This document shows, one piece after another, positions 1 through 6,592 of a DNA stretch of 9,441 nt (its first letter is position 1; each line of letters begins with the position of its first letter). The translations under genes and the position numbers were made by a program. The stretch lies in the NCBI GenBank assembly GCA_021826485.1, contig JAKAZX010000138.1, positions 1 to 9,441 on the forward strand. The letters are read 5' to 3'. Source of the stretch: Pseudomonadota bacterium (GTDB taxonomy: Bacteria; Pseudomonadota; Alphaproteobacteria; Acetobacterales; Acetobacteraceae). The notes under the pieces were generated by a model, which saw only the letters and a program-made list of their open reading frames with translations, was not told where the DNA came from and made no database searches.

Positions 1-459
1 GTCTCGTCCTATCCGCTCAGCTTTGCTTTGCAGGATGCGCTTTTCTTCCGCTCAGCGTGCAGGACGTATACCGGAATCGCCGCCGCCGGTTCCGCACTCG
101 TTCAGCACGGGCAGAGCGCATCCACGTCAGGCGGAGGCAACCAGCCCGCACAAGCTGAGCAAGCCAACGTGCCACCACCCGCCAAGCCGGCCGCCGTCGT
201 TGTGGCGCCTGGGGCAAAACCGGCCGCCCCGGTAGCTCCTGCCGCAAAACCCGCCGCCGCCGTGGCCGCGGTGCCACCCGCCGCACCTGTGCCGGCTCTA
301 AAGGCCGCACCGGAACATCCGGCACCCGTTGTAACACCTGAGACTGCCGCAAGTAACCCGGCGAAAAACGGCGCCCATATGCAACTGGTCGGCACCGCGA
401 TCAATATCTACCAATGCGCGCCTCTCGACGACAACGGCATTCTCATCAATGCGAACTGA
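1..459 (+). CDS. Ala/Pro-rich protein of unknown function, C-terminal part (5' end outside window)
   Basis: Frame 1 is open from the first base to a TGA at 457-459, giving 152 residues with no stop, so the true start probably lies left of the window; a TTG at 28 is the only early candidate start inside it. After about 45 unremarkable residues there is a linker of roughly 70 residues (about 48-118) dominated by Ala, Pro and Val. It contains three AKPAA motifs at residues 61-65, 72-76 and 82-86. The last 25 residues (MQLVGTAINIYQC onward) look like a short folded tail. I do not recognise the family. Ala/Pro linkers of this kind often join an envelope-anchored or catalytic domain to a small C-terminal module, but that is inference. 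Third codon positions are roughly two-thirds G/C by hand count, clearly below the neighbouring genes. It converges on gpt with a 15-bp gap. It may not be a real gene. Confidence 0.45.
   Translation, partial: VSSYPLSFALQDALFFRSACRTYTGIAAAGSALVQHGQSASTSGGGNQPAQAEQANVPPPAKPAAVVVAPGAKPAAPVAPAAKPAAAVAAVPPAAPVPALKAAPEHPAPVVTPETAASNPAKNGAHMQLVGTAINIYQCAPLDDNGILINAN
181..258 (+). repeat. Degenerate AKPAA protein repeat in Ala/Pro linker
   Basis: Three copies of the pentapeptide AKPAA, spaced 11 and 10 residues apart, lie inside the Ala/Pro-rich stretch of the partial gene at the left edge. The copies are imperfect at DNA level. They resemble flexible Lys-Pro-Ala linkers rather than a mobile or structural DNA repeat. 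Confidence 0.5.
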
Positions 460-474
460 ACCGATCGCCGCCGC

Positions 475-954
475 CTACCCCTGCTTCTCCCGCTTCACCA
501 GGGGCACCGAGAATTGCGGCTCGGTGTCCCAGGGGAACAGGATCCAGGTGTCCTGCGACACCTCGGTGACGAAGCTGTCCACCATGTCCTTGCCGGCCGG
601 CTTGGCATAGACGCAGGCGAAATGGGCGCGCGGCAGCAGGCCGCGCACGACGCGCGCTGTGGTGCCCGTGTCCACCAGGTCATCGACGATCAGGAAGCCC
701 GTGCCGTCCCCCGCCGCGACCGGCGGCTTGGTCACGCGCGGCTCGCCCCGCTCCTCCTCGTCATAGGTCAGCACGGAGACGCTTTCGATCAGCCGCACGT
801 CCAGCTCGCGCGCGATGATCGCCGCCGGGATCAGCCCGCCGCGCGTCACCGCGACGATGCCGGCGAGCGGCCGCAGGCCCATCAGCCGCCAAGCCAGCGC
901 CCGGGCGTCCCGGTGCAACTGGTCCCATGTCACGGTGTAATAATGCGTGGCCAT
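475..954 (-). CDS. gpt: Xanthine-guanine phosphoribosyltransferase (XGPRT)
   Basis: This cytoplasmic purine-salvage enzyme transfers phosphoribose from PRPP to guanine, xanthine and, less well, hypoxanthine. The 159-residue product matches the E. coli Gpt pattern along its length (152 residues there). It starts MATHYYTVTWDQLHRDAR and has VTRGGLIPAAIIAREL (37-52, PRPP pyrophosphate loop). The PRPP-binding signature FLIVDDLVDTGTT is at 87-99, with acidic pair D91/D92. YAKPAG holds K118, equivalent to the purine O6 contact, and QDTWILFPW (134-142) is the base-stacking region with W137. The open frame runs far upstream, but the ATG at 954 fits the family N-terminus. It also places the start one base into the TGA stop of csaA (TGATG), so the two genes are probably translationally coupled. 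The gene ends 15 bp from the convergent partial gene, with no clear terminator between them. Confidence 0.95.
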   Translation of the reverse strand: MATHYYTVTWDQLHRDARALAWRLMGLRPLAGIVAVTRGGLIPAAIIARELDVRLIESVSVLTYDEEERGEPRVTKPPVAAGDGTGFLIVDDLVDTGTTARVVRGLLPRAHFACVYAKPAGKDMVDSFVTEVSQDTWILFPWDTEPQFSVPLVKREKQG

Positions 955-1286
955 CAGAACATCCGTCCCCCATCCGGCACAGCGAAATCCGGCCGCAGCA
1001 GCACCACCGCGCCCTCCGCATCCGGGGCGCCGAGCGTCAGTACCTCGCTGACGAAGCCGGCGATGCGGCGCGGCGGGAAGTTCACCACCGCCAGCACCTG
1101 CCGCCCGATCAGCGTGTCCGGCCGGTAATGCACGGTGATCTGGGCGGAGGACTGCTTGACCCCGATCTCCGCCCCGAAATCGATCCATAGCCGGATCGAG
1201 GGCTTCCGCGCCTCCGGGAACGGCTGGGCGTCGCGCACCGTGCCGATGCGGATGTCCAGCGCCTCGAACTCCTCGATCGTCGCCAC
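954..1286 (-). CDS. csaA: CsaA-type tRNA-binding-domain protein / export chaperone
   Basis: The 110-residue product is a stand-alone OB-fold tRNA-binding domain of the CsaA class, related to the C-terminal domain of methionyl-tRNA synthetase. In Bacillus subtilis CsaA is a dimeric chaperone linked to protein secretion; its role in proteobacteria is less clear. Visible hallmarks are EEFEALDIRIGTV (5-17), FPEARKPSIRLWIDFG, the strongly conserved GVKQSSAQIT, and VVNFPPRRIAGFVSEVL. The length equals the usual CsaA length. An upstream in-frame ATG at 1364 would add 26 Arg-rich residues not found in the family. I therefore chose GTG 1286, which has a GGAG eight bases upstream and restores the usual start V/M-A-x-I-x-x-F. 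The stop overlaps the gpt start by one base, so the two form one operon. Confidence 0.93.
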   Translation of the reverse strand: MATIEEFEALDIRIGTVRDAQPFPEARKPSIRLWIDFGAEIGVKQSSAQITVHYRPDTLIGRQVLAVVNFPPRRIAGFVSEVLTLGAPDAEGAVVLLRPDFAVPDGGRMF

Positions 1287-1294
1287 CTGCCGCG

Positions 1295-1298
1295 CTCC
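1295..1298 (-). promoter_or_regulatory. Ribosome binding site deciding the csaA GTG start
   Basis: On the minus strand GGAG lies eight bases before GTG 1286. It supports this start over the longer open frame that begins at 1364. Confidence 0.6.
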
Positions 1299-1383
1299 GT
1301 TGCGTCGGCGCCTGTTTGCCGCGATTCCGGGCCGGTTGCCAATGGGCCGCGCGCGTGCCAGCACTTCCCGACCCGACGAACGC

Positions 1384-1388
1384 AGGAG
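1384..1388 (+). promoter_or_regulatory. Ribosome binding site deciding the GTG start of the GGT-family gene
   Basis: AGGAG lies eight bases before GTG 1397. It favours that start over the upstream in-frame ATG at 1316, which would add 27 residues unlike the family N-terminus. Confidence 0.7.
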
Positions 1389-1396
1389 ACCGCCGC

Positions 1397-2995
1397 GTGC
1401 GCGACTTCCACCTGCCCGGCCGCAGCCCGGCCTTTGCCGCGAACGGGATGGCGGCCACTTCGGTGCCGGCCGCCACGCTTACCGCGCTCGACGTGCTGCG
1501 TGCCGGCGGCAATGCGATGGATGCGGCGATCGCCGCGGTCGCCGTGCTGGCCGTGATCGAGCCGCACTCGACCGGCATCGGCGGCGACTGCTTCTGCCTC
1601 TATGCGCCGGCCGGGGAGCGGCGGGTGGTGGCGCTCAACGGCTCCGGCCGTGCCCCCGCCGCCGCCGAGATCGGCTGGTTCGAGGAACGGGGCATCGGCG
1701 CGCTCGATTCCACCTCCCCGCACACGGTCACCATTCCCGGCGCGGTCGCCGCCTGGCAGGCGCTGCTGGCGGCGCACGGGACGCGCGGGCTGGATGAGCT
1801 GCTGCAACCGGCGATCCGCTTCGCCGAGCACGGCTTCCCCGTCACCCCGCGCGTCGCCCATGACTGGGCGGCGAATGCCGAGAAGCTGCGCGCCACCGGG
1901 GCCGCGCCGTTCCTGCCGGGCGGACGGGCGCCGGCACCGGGCGACCGCTTCGTGCAGCCGGCGCTGGCGGCGACGCTGCGGGCGATCGCCCGGAAGGGTG
2001 CCGGCGCCTTCTATGAAGGCGAGATTGCCGCCGACATGGTGGCCGCGCTGCGCGCCCGCGGCGGCCTGCATACCGAGGCGGATTTCGCCGCCTCCCGCCA
2101 CGGCGCGGAGTTCGTCGCCCCGATCCGCACTGGCTGGCGCGGCTATGAGGTGTGGGAGTGTCCCCCCAACGGGTCTGGCCTGCTGGTGCTGATGCTGCTC
2201 GGCATCCTCGGCGGCTGGGACCCGGCGCCGGACGGGCCGCTGGGTGTCACCCGCCTGCACCGGCATCTGGAGGCGGCGCGGCTGGTCTATCGCGACCGCG
2301 ACGCCTTCCTGGCCGATCCGGCGCAGGTGGAGGTACCGGTCGCCCGCCTGACCAGCGCGGAGTATCTTGGCGCCCTGCGCGGCCTGATCCGCGACGACCG
2401 GGCGATGGCCGACCTGCCGCGCGCCGGGGAAGCGGCGCTGCCGGCGCATCGCGACACCGTCTATCTCTGCGTGGTGGATCGCGACGGCAATGCGTGCAGC
2501 CTGATCAACTCGCTCTATCAGAGCTTCGGCTCCGCCATCCTGGCGGAACGCAGCGGCGTCATGCTGCACAACCGCGGCGCCGGCTTCCGGCTGGAGCGTG
2601 GCCACCCCAACTGCATCGCCCCCGGCAAGCGGCCGATGCACACGATCATCCCCGGCATGCTGACCAGGGACGGCGAGGCGGTGATGCCGTTCGGGGTGAT
2701 GGGCGGGCATTTCCAGCCGATGGGCCAGTCGCTGTTCCTGACCAACCACATCGACTACGGCCTCGACGTGCAGGAGGCGCTGGACCTGCCACGAGTGCTC
2801 GCCCTCGGCGGCAAGGTGGAGGCGGAGCGCGGCGTGCCGCAGTCGGTGCTCGACCGGCTGGCGCGGCTCGGTCATCAGGTGGTTGGCATCGACCTGCCGC
2901 ATGGCGGCGGCCAGGCGATCCGCATCGACCGCGCGCGCGGCGTGCTGATCGGCGGCTCGGACCCGCGCAAGGATGGAGTGGCCCTTGGGTACTGA
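1397..2995 (+). CDS. Gamma-glutamyltransferase-family Ntn-hydrolase (GGT-like, possibly oxamate amidohydrolase type)
   Basis: This 532-residue proenzyme belongs to the GGT family of N-terminal-nucleophile hydrolases, which self-cleave into large and small subunits. The large-subunit start shows NGMAATS, LDVLRAGGNAMDAAIAA and the STGIGGDCF signature. The predicted cleavage is before T354 in DTVYLCVVDRDG, aligned by the VVD motif with the TTHYSVVD nucleophile region of E. coli GGT. This gives subunits of about 353 and 179 residues. The oxyanion Gly pair is probably G436-G437 in FGVMGGHFQPMGQ, where classical GGTs have PGGSRI. Two features argue against glutathione as substrate. There is no signal peptide, whereas bacterial GGTs are usually exported. 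The RExAP motif, whose Arg holds the glutamyl carboxylate, reads SGRAP. Shorter GGT-like hydrolases such as YwrD or the oxamate amidohydrolase HpxW fit better, but the substrate is not assignable. The 3' end overlaps the amidase gene. Confidence 0.88.
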   Translation: MRDFHLPGRSPAFAANGMAATSVPAATLTALDVLRAGGNAMDAAIAAVAVLAVIEPHSTGIGGDCFCLYAPAGERRVVALNGSGRAPAAAEIGWFEERGIGALDSTSPHTVTIPGAVAAWQALLAAHGTRGLDELLQPAIRFAEHGFPVTPRVAHDWAANAEKLRATGAAPFLPGGRAPAPGDRFVQPALAATLRAIARKGAGAFYEGEIAADMVAALRARGGLHTEADFAASRHGAEFVAPIRTGWRGYEVWECPPNGSGLLVLMLLGILGGWDPAPDGPLGVTRLHRHLEAARLVYRDRDAFLADPAQVEVPVARLTSAEYLGALRGLIRDDRAMADLPRAGEAALPAHRDTVYLCVVDRDGNACSLINSLYQSFGSAILAERSGVMLHNRGAGFRLERGHPNCIAPGKRPMHTIIPGMLTRDGEAVMPFGVMGGHFQPMGQSLFLTNHIDYGLDVQEALDLPRVLALGGKVEAERGVPQSVLDRLARLGHQVVGIDLPHGGGQAIRIDRARGVLIGGSDPRKDGVALGY

Positions 2996-4445
2996 TCCCT
3001 GCGACCTCGACGCGGTCGAGGCACGGCGGCTGATCGGCGCGAAGCGCCTGTCGCCGGTGGAACTGCTGGAGTCCTGCATCGCCCGCGTCGAAGCGGTCGA
3101 TCATGCCGTCAACGCCATGGTCGCGCGCGATTTCGACCGCGCCCGCGCCGCGGCGCGCGCCGCCGAGCAGGCGGTGATGCGGGGCGATCGGCTCGGCCCG
3201 CTGCACGGCCTGCCGGTCGGCATCAAGGACCTGGAGGAAACCGTGGGGCTGCGCACCACCTTCGGCAGCCCGCTGTTCCAGGATCATGTGCCGGCGGCGG
3301 ACGAGGCCGGGGTGGCGCGGCTGCGCGCGGCCGGCGCGATCGTGCTGGGCAAGACCAACACGCCCGAATTCGGCGCCGGCGCCAACACGCGCAATGCCGT
3401 CTATGGCGCCACCGGCAATCCGTTCGATCCGGCGAAGTCCTGCGCCGGGTCCTCCGGCGGGTCGGCGGTCGCGCTGGCGACCGGAATGGTGCCGATCGCC
3501 AGCGGCAGCGACACCGGCGGGTCGCTGCGCAACCCGGCCTCGTTCTGCGGCGTGGTCGGCTTCCGCCCGACGCCCGGTGTGGTGCCGCATGAGCGCGGGC
3601 TGCGCGGCTTCTCGCCGCTGTCGGTGCATGGGCCGATGGCGCGCACCGTTGCCGATGCCTGCCTGATGCTGTCGGCGATGGCGTCGGACGATCCGCGCGA
3701 CCCGTTCGCGCCGCGGCAGGTGGACACGTTCTTCCCCGCCCGCCCGGTCGATCTGGCCGGACTGCGCGTCGCGTTCACGCCGGATTTCGGCTTCGCGCCG
3801 GTGGAGCGCACGGTGCGCGCCGCCTTCGCCGCCGCGGCCGACCGCATCCGCCCGCATGTCGCCGCGGCGATCGACGGCACGCCGGATTGCACCGGCACCG
3901 ACGAGTCCTTCGCCGTCCTGCGCGCCGTCGGCTTCCTGGCCGGGCATGGCGAGAAGGTGCGGCTGCATCCTGACCGGGTGGGGCCGAATGTCCGCGACAA
4001 CGTGGCCGAGGGGCTGCGCTATTCCGCGGCCGACGTGGCGCGGGCGGAAGTGGCGCAGACGGCGCTGTACCGCCGCTGGGTGCGGTTCCTGCAGGACGTC
4101 GATGTGGTGATCTCCCCGGCCATCACGATCAGCCCGCGATCCTGGCGCGAACTCTATCCGGCCCGCATCGACGAGATCGCGACCGCGAGCTACTTCCACT
4201 GGCTGGCGATGGCCTATGCGGTGTCGCTGGTCGGCCTGCCGGCGGTGTGCGTACCGGCGGGGCTGGATGCGGCGGGGATGCCGTTCGGGGTGCAGGTCGT
4301 CGGCGCCCGCGGCGCCGATGCCTTCGTGCTGGCCGCCGCCGCGGCGATCGAGCAGGTGCTGCCGCCGCGCCCGGCGCCCGACCTTGCCCGGCTGCGCGCC
4401 GCCCCGCCGATCCGCGACATGCCCGGATTCCTCGGTTTCGCCTGA
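2973..4445 (+). CDS. Amidase of the amidase-signature family
   Basis: This is a probable cytoplasmic amide hydrolase of 490 residues using the Ser-cisSer-Lys triad of the amidase-signature fold. K85 lies in LPVGIKD, the cis-Ser is S160 in CAGSSGGSAVAL, and the nucleophile is S184 in GSDTGGSLRNPASFCGVVG. The spacings of 75 and 24 residues match those in fatty acid amide hydrolase. It is probably not GatA: no gatB or gatC is adjacent, and the region after the signature (HERGLRGFSPLSVHGPMART) is of the generic amidase type. The ATG at 2973 lies 23 bases inside the upstream gene. TTG 2985 is an alternative start, with GGAG six bases upstream. The overlap implies co-translation with the GGT-like hydrolase, so the two may act on the same or successive amide substrates (inference). 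The substrate is unknown. Confidence 0.9.
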   Translation: MEWPLGTDPCDLDAVEARRLIGAKRLSPVELLESCIARVEAVDHAVNAMVARDFDRARAAARAAEQAVMRGDRLGPLHGLPVGIKDLEETVGLRTTFGSPLFQDHVPAADEAGVARLRAAGAIVLGKTNTPEFGAGANTRNAVYGATGNPFDPAKSCAGSSGGSAVALATGMVPIASGSDTGGSLRNPASFCGVVGFRPTPGVVPHERGLRGFSPLSVHGPMARTVADACLMLSAMASDDPRDPFAPRQVDTFFPARPVDLAGLRVAFTPDFGFAPVERTVRAAFAAAADRIRPHVAAAIDGTPDCTGTDESFAVLRAVGFLAGHGEKVRLHPDRVGPNVRDNVAEGLRYSAADVARAEVAQTALYRRWVRFLQDVDVVISPAITISPRSWRELYPARIDEIATASYFHWLAMAYAVSLVGLPAVCVPAGLDAAGMPFGVQVVGARGADAFVLAAAAAIEQVLPPRPAPDLARLRAAPPIRDMPGFLGFA

Positions 4446-4463
4446 GCCGCGAAGGAGACTGCC

Positions 4464-5741
4464 ATGAGTGCCATCGCCGACATCGTCGCCCGCGAAATCC
4501 TCGACAGCCGGGGCAACCCCACGATCGAGGTGGACGTGGTGCTGGACAGCGGCGCGACCGGGCGCGCCGCCGTCCCCTCCGGCGCCTCCACCGGCGCGCA
4601 CGAGGCGGTCGAGCTGCGCGACAACGATGCCGCGCGCTACGGCGGCAAGGGCGTGCGCGAGGCGGTGCGCAATGCCGAGGGCACCATCCTGGATGCGGTG
4701 GCCGGCATGGATGCGGCCGAGCAGATCCGCATCGACGCGACGCTGATCGACCTGGACGGGACGCCGAACAAGGCGCGGCTCGGCGCCAATGCCATCCTCG
4801 CGGTTTCGCTCGCCGTCGCGAAGGCCGCCGCCGCCGATCTCGACATGCCGCTCTATCGCTATGTCGGCGGCGTGTTCGCGCGCACGCTGCCGGTGCCGAT
4901 GATGAACATCGTCAACGGCGGCAAGCATGCCGACAATCCGATCGACATCCAGGAGTTCATGATCCAGCCGGTCGGCGCGGCGAGCGTGGCCGACGCGGTG
5001 CGCATGGGCGCGGAGGTGTTCCACGCACTGAAGAAGGCGCTGCACGATGCCGGCCAGAACACCAATGTCGGCGACGAAGGCGGCTTCGCCCCCGATCTGA
5101 AATCCGCCGACGCGGCGCTGGGCTTCATCACCCGCGCGGTCGAGAGGGCCGGCTACCGCCCCGGCGAGGACATCGTGCTCGCGCTCGACTGCGCGTCCAC
5201 CGAATTCTTCCACGACGGCAGATATCATCTGGAGGGCGAGGGCAAGACCTTCGATGCCGGGCAGATGGTGGACTACCTCGCCGATCTGGCGCGGCGCTAT
5301 CCGATCGTTTCCATCGAGGACGGCTGTGCGGAAGACGACTGGGCCGGCTGGAAGCACATGACGGAGCGGCTCGGCGCGACGCTGCAACTCGTGGGCGACG
5401 ACCTGTTCGTCACCAACCCCGAGCGGCTGGCGCGCGGCATCGCCGAGCGCAGCGCCAACGCGATCCTGGTGAAGGTGAACCAGATCGGCACGCTGACCGA
5501 GACGCTGGAGGCGGTGGAGATGGCGCAGCGCGCGGGCTTCCGCGCGGTGATGAGCCACCGGTCCGGGGAGACCGAGGATGCGACGATCGCCGACCTCGCG
5601 GTGGCCACGAATTGCGGGCAGATCAAGACCGGCAGCCTCGCGCGCAGCGACCGCACCGCCAAATACAACCAGTTGATCCGCATCGAGGCGGAACTGGGCC
5701 CGGCGGCGCGCTTCGCCGGGCGCAGCATCCTGCGGCGCTGA
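4464..5741 (+). CDS. eno: Enolase (phosphopyruvate hydratase)
   Basis: Enolase interconverts 2-phosphoglycerate and phosphoenolpyruvate in glycolysis and gluconeogenesis, in the cytoplasm and often on the RNA degradosome. The 425-residue product is full length. It has the N-terminal AREILDSRGNPT motif, the mobile loop VPSGASTGAHEA (38-49), and the catalytic acid/base region NTNVGDEGGF with E205. The metal ligands are D242, E285 (SIEDG) and D312 (GDDLFVTN). K337 (LVKVNQIG) is the catalytic base, H365 sits in MSHRSGET and K388 in CGQIKTGS. AAGGAG six bases before ATG 4464 fixes the start. The gap to the amidase is only 18 bp with no visible terminator, so eno may receive transcripts from that operon. 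The 3' end is three bases from a convergent gene. Confidence 0.98.
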   Translation: MSAIADIVAREILDSRGNPTIEVDVVLDSGATGRAAVPSGASTGAHEAVELRDNDAARYGGKGVREAVRNAEGTILDAVAGMDAAEQIRIDATLIDLDGTPNKARLGANAILAVSLAVAKAAAADLDMPLYRYVGGVFARTLPVPMMNIVNGGKHADNPIDIQEFMIQPVGAASVADAVRMGAEVFHALKKALHDAGQNTNVGDEGGFAPDLKSADAALGFITRAVERAGYRPGEDIVLALDCASTEFFHDGRYHLEGEGKTFDAGQMVDYLADLARRYPIVSIEDGCAEDDWAGWKHMTERLGATLQLVGDDLFVTNPERLARGIAERSANAILVKVNQIGTLTETLEAVEMAQRAGFRAVMSHRSGETEDATIADLAVATNCGQIKTGSLARSDRTAKYNQLIRIEAELGPAARFAGRSILRR

Positions 5742-5744
5742 GCG

Positions 5745-6002
5745 CTACGGCCAGCCGAAGCTGAACGACATGCCGGGTGGCGGCCCGTAATAGGCGGGCG
5801 GCGGCGGCGCGTAATACACCGGCGGCGGCGGGGCATAGACCCAGGGCCGGTAGAAGCCGGGTCCGCCCCAGGGATGGTGCCAGTCGCCGTGGCCATGCCA
5901 GCCCCATCCCCCCTCATGGTGCCAATCGGCGCGGGCTGGCGCGTTGGTCGCCGTCAGCACCAGCGCGGTGCCGCCGGCCAGGATCAATGTGCGAACCAGC
6001 AT
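5745..6002 (-). CDS. Small exported His/Gly/Trp/Pro/Tyr-rich protein of unknown function
   Basis: The product has 85 residues. Residues 1-25 form a typical Sec signal peptide: MLVR, a hydrophobic core LILAGGTALVLTA, then APARA with likely cleavage before DWHH. The mature part of about 60 residues starts with a stretch (26-47) rich in His, Gly and Trp, holding six His and five Trp. It continues into proline/tyrosine repeats of the type VYYAPPPP and ends MSFSFGWP. It has no Cys, so it is neither a lipoprotein nor disulfide-bonded. Similar short low-complexity periplasmic or outer-surface proteins are common in alphaproteobacteria and usually remain uncharacterised. The His cluster could bind metal, but that is speculation. 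ATG 6002 has GAGGGAG about eight bases upstream. The gene faces eno tail to tail and is divergent from the ftsB-like gene. Confidence 0.75.
   Translation of the reverse strand: MLVRTLILAGGTALVLTATNAPARADWHHEGGWGWHGHGDWHHPWGGPGFYRPWVYAPPPPVYYAPPPPAYYGPPPGMSFSFGWP
5772..5840 (-). repeat. Tandem Tyr/Pro repeat within the small exported protein
   Basis: Three head-to-tail units of 7, 8 and 8 residues (VYAPPPP, VYYAPPPP, AYYGPPPG) span residues 55-77. At DNA level the units are recognisable but diverged, with runs of CCG codons. Such a run could expand or contract by slippage. Confidence 0.55.
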
Positions 6003-6085
6003 CGGGTCACTCCCTCATCTTCTGCGGCCGCGAGGGCCGTGGCATGCAGCCAACCTAGGGATGGTGGCGGAACCTCGGCAAGAGT

Positions 6086-6112
6086 TTGACGCTGACGGCG
6101 CGCCGGTATTTG
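6086..6112 (+). promoter_or_regulatory. Weak candidate promoter for the ftsB-like gene
   Basis: TTGACG at 6086-6091 resembles a -35 box and TATTTG at 6107-6112 a -10 box. The 15-base spacer is shorter than ideal, so this is only a candidate. It lies in the divergent spacer before the ftsB-like ATG at 6153. A small hairpin (CTGCG, five-base loop, CGCAG, 6120-6134) lies between them, in what would be the leader. Confidence 0.25.
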
Positions 6113-6152
6113 TGATTGACTGCGCGAATCGCAGGACGGCGGGACGGGACGG

Positions 6153-6479
6153 ATGCAGGTCGGGCGGATGATGCGGCGGAAATTGCGGGCGGCGGCGGCG
6201 CCGGCGGTGTTCCTGCTGCTGGTGGCGTATTTCCTGTGGAACGCGACCCAGGGCGCGCACGGCCTGCGCGCCTATGCCGAGCGGCAGCGCGATCTGGTCG
6301 CGGCGCAGACCGAGCGGGCGGCGGCCCAGACCGACCTGGAGACCTGGCAGCGCCGCGTCGCCGGCCTGCGCACCCGCATCGACGGCGATGCGCTGGACGA
6401 ACGGGCGCGCGCGATGCTGAACCTGTCCGACCCGCAGGACGTGATCGTCCCGTACAACAAAGGTCAGCGCCTGTTCTAG
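6153..6479 (+). CDS. ftsB: FtsB/DivIC-type septum formation initiator protein
   Basis: This is a small bitopic inner-membrane protein of the divisome. In E. coli FtsB links FtsQ and FtsL and helps activate septal peptidoglycan synthesis. The 108 residues comprise a short basic cytoplasmic N-terminus, one membrane segment (about 15-30, APAVFLLLVAYFLWNA) and a periplasmic coiled-coil stretch (about 38-76). The family C-terminal motif follows: IDGDALDERARAMLNLSDPQDVIV. The length is close to E. coli FtsB (103). The start is uncertain: ATG 6153 is used here, but ATGs at 6168 and 6171 would also leave the membrane segment intact, and none has a strong Shine-Dalgarno. Its position between eno and pdhA is the usual one in many alphaproteobacteria, which supports the call. 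Confidence 0.85.
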   Translation: MQVGRMMRRKLRAAAAPAVFLLLVAYFLWNATQGAHGLRAYAERQRDLVAAQTERAAAQTDLETWQRRVAGLRTRIDGDALDERARAMLNLSDPQDVIVPYNKGQRLF

Positions 6480-6592
6480 CCGGCGGCAACGACGCTGCGA
6501 TTTTCGGCGTCGGCGCGCAACATATGGTCCGCCCTGCCGCATCGGCGGCAATCGGCAAATGTCCCCCGGCCGCCCCGCGCCCGCCTGCCAAG

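Larger units (their letters stand above)
1287..1396. other. Divergent intergenic region between csaA-gpt and the GGT-like/amidase genes
   Basis: These 110 bp must carry the 5' control region of both the minus-strand csaA-gpt unit and the plus-strand GGT-like gene. I could not pick out a convincing -35/-10 pair on either strand. A TTGCCA at 1336-1341 has no acceptable partner downstream. No strong palindrome is apparent. Confidence 0.5.

Noticed and set aside
102..404. Minus-strand 100-residue frame opposite the left-edge gene
   Set aside because: It is an Ala/Gly/Thr-rich mirror of the Ala/Pro linker, with no ribosome binding site or domain.
954..1364. Longer csaA reading frame starting at ATG 1364
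   Set aside because: The extra 26 residues are Arg-rich and absent from the family, and GTG 1286 has a properly spaced GGAG.
1109..3079. 656-residue minus-strand open frame
   Set aside because: It is antisense to the GGT-like gene and out of frame with csaA. Its composition is low complexity and Arg-rich with no recognisable domain.
2646..5558. 970-residue open frame on the minus strand
   Set aside because: It lies antisense to the GGT-like, amidase and enolase genes, all identified by conserved motifs. Its Arg/His/Gly/Ala-rich, motif-free translation is the typical shadow produced by strong G/C at third positions.
4247..5764. 505-residue plus-strand open frame overlapping amidase and eno
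   Set aside because: It is a +2-frame shadow of two well-supported genes and is extremely Arg/Gly-rich.
6490..6512. Intrinsic terminator after the ftsB-like gene
   Set aside because: The stem is only six base pairs with an 11-base loop and is not followed by a T-run.
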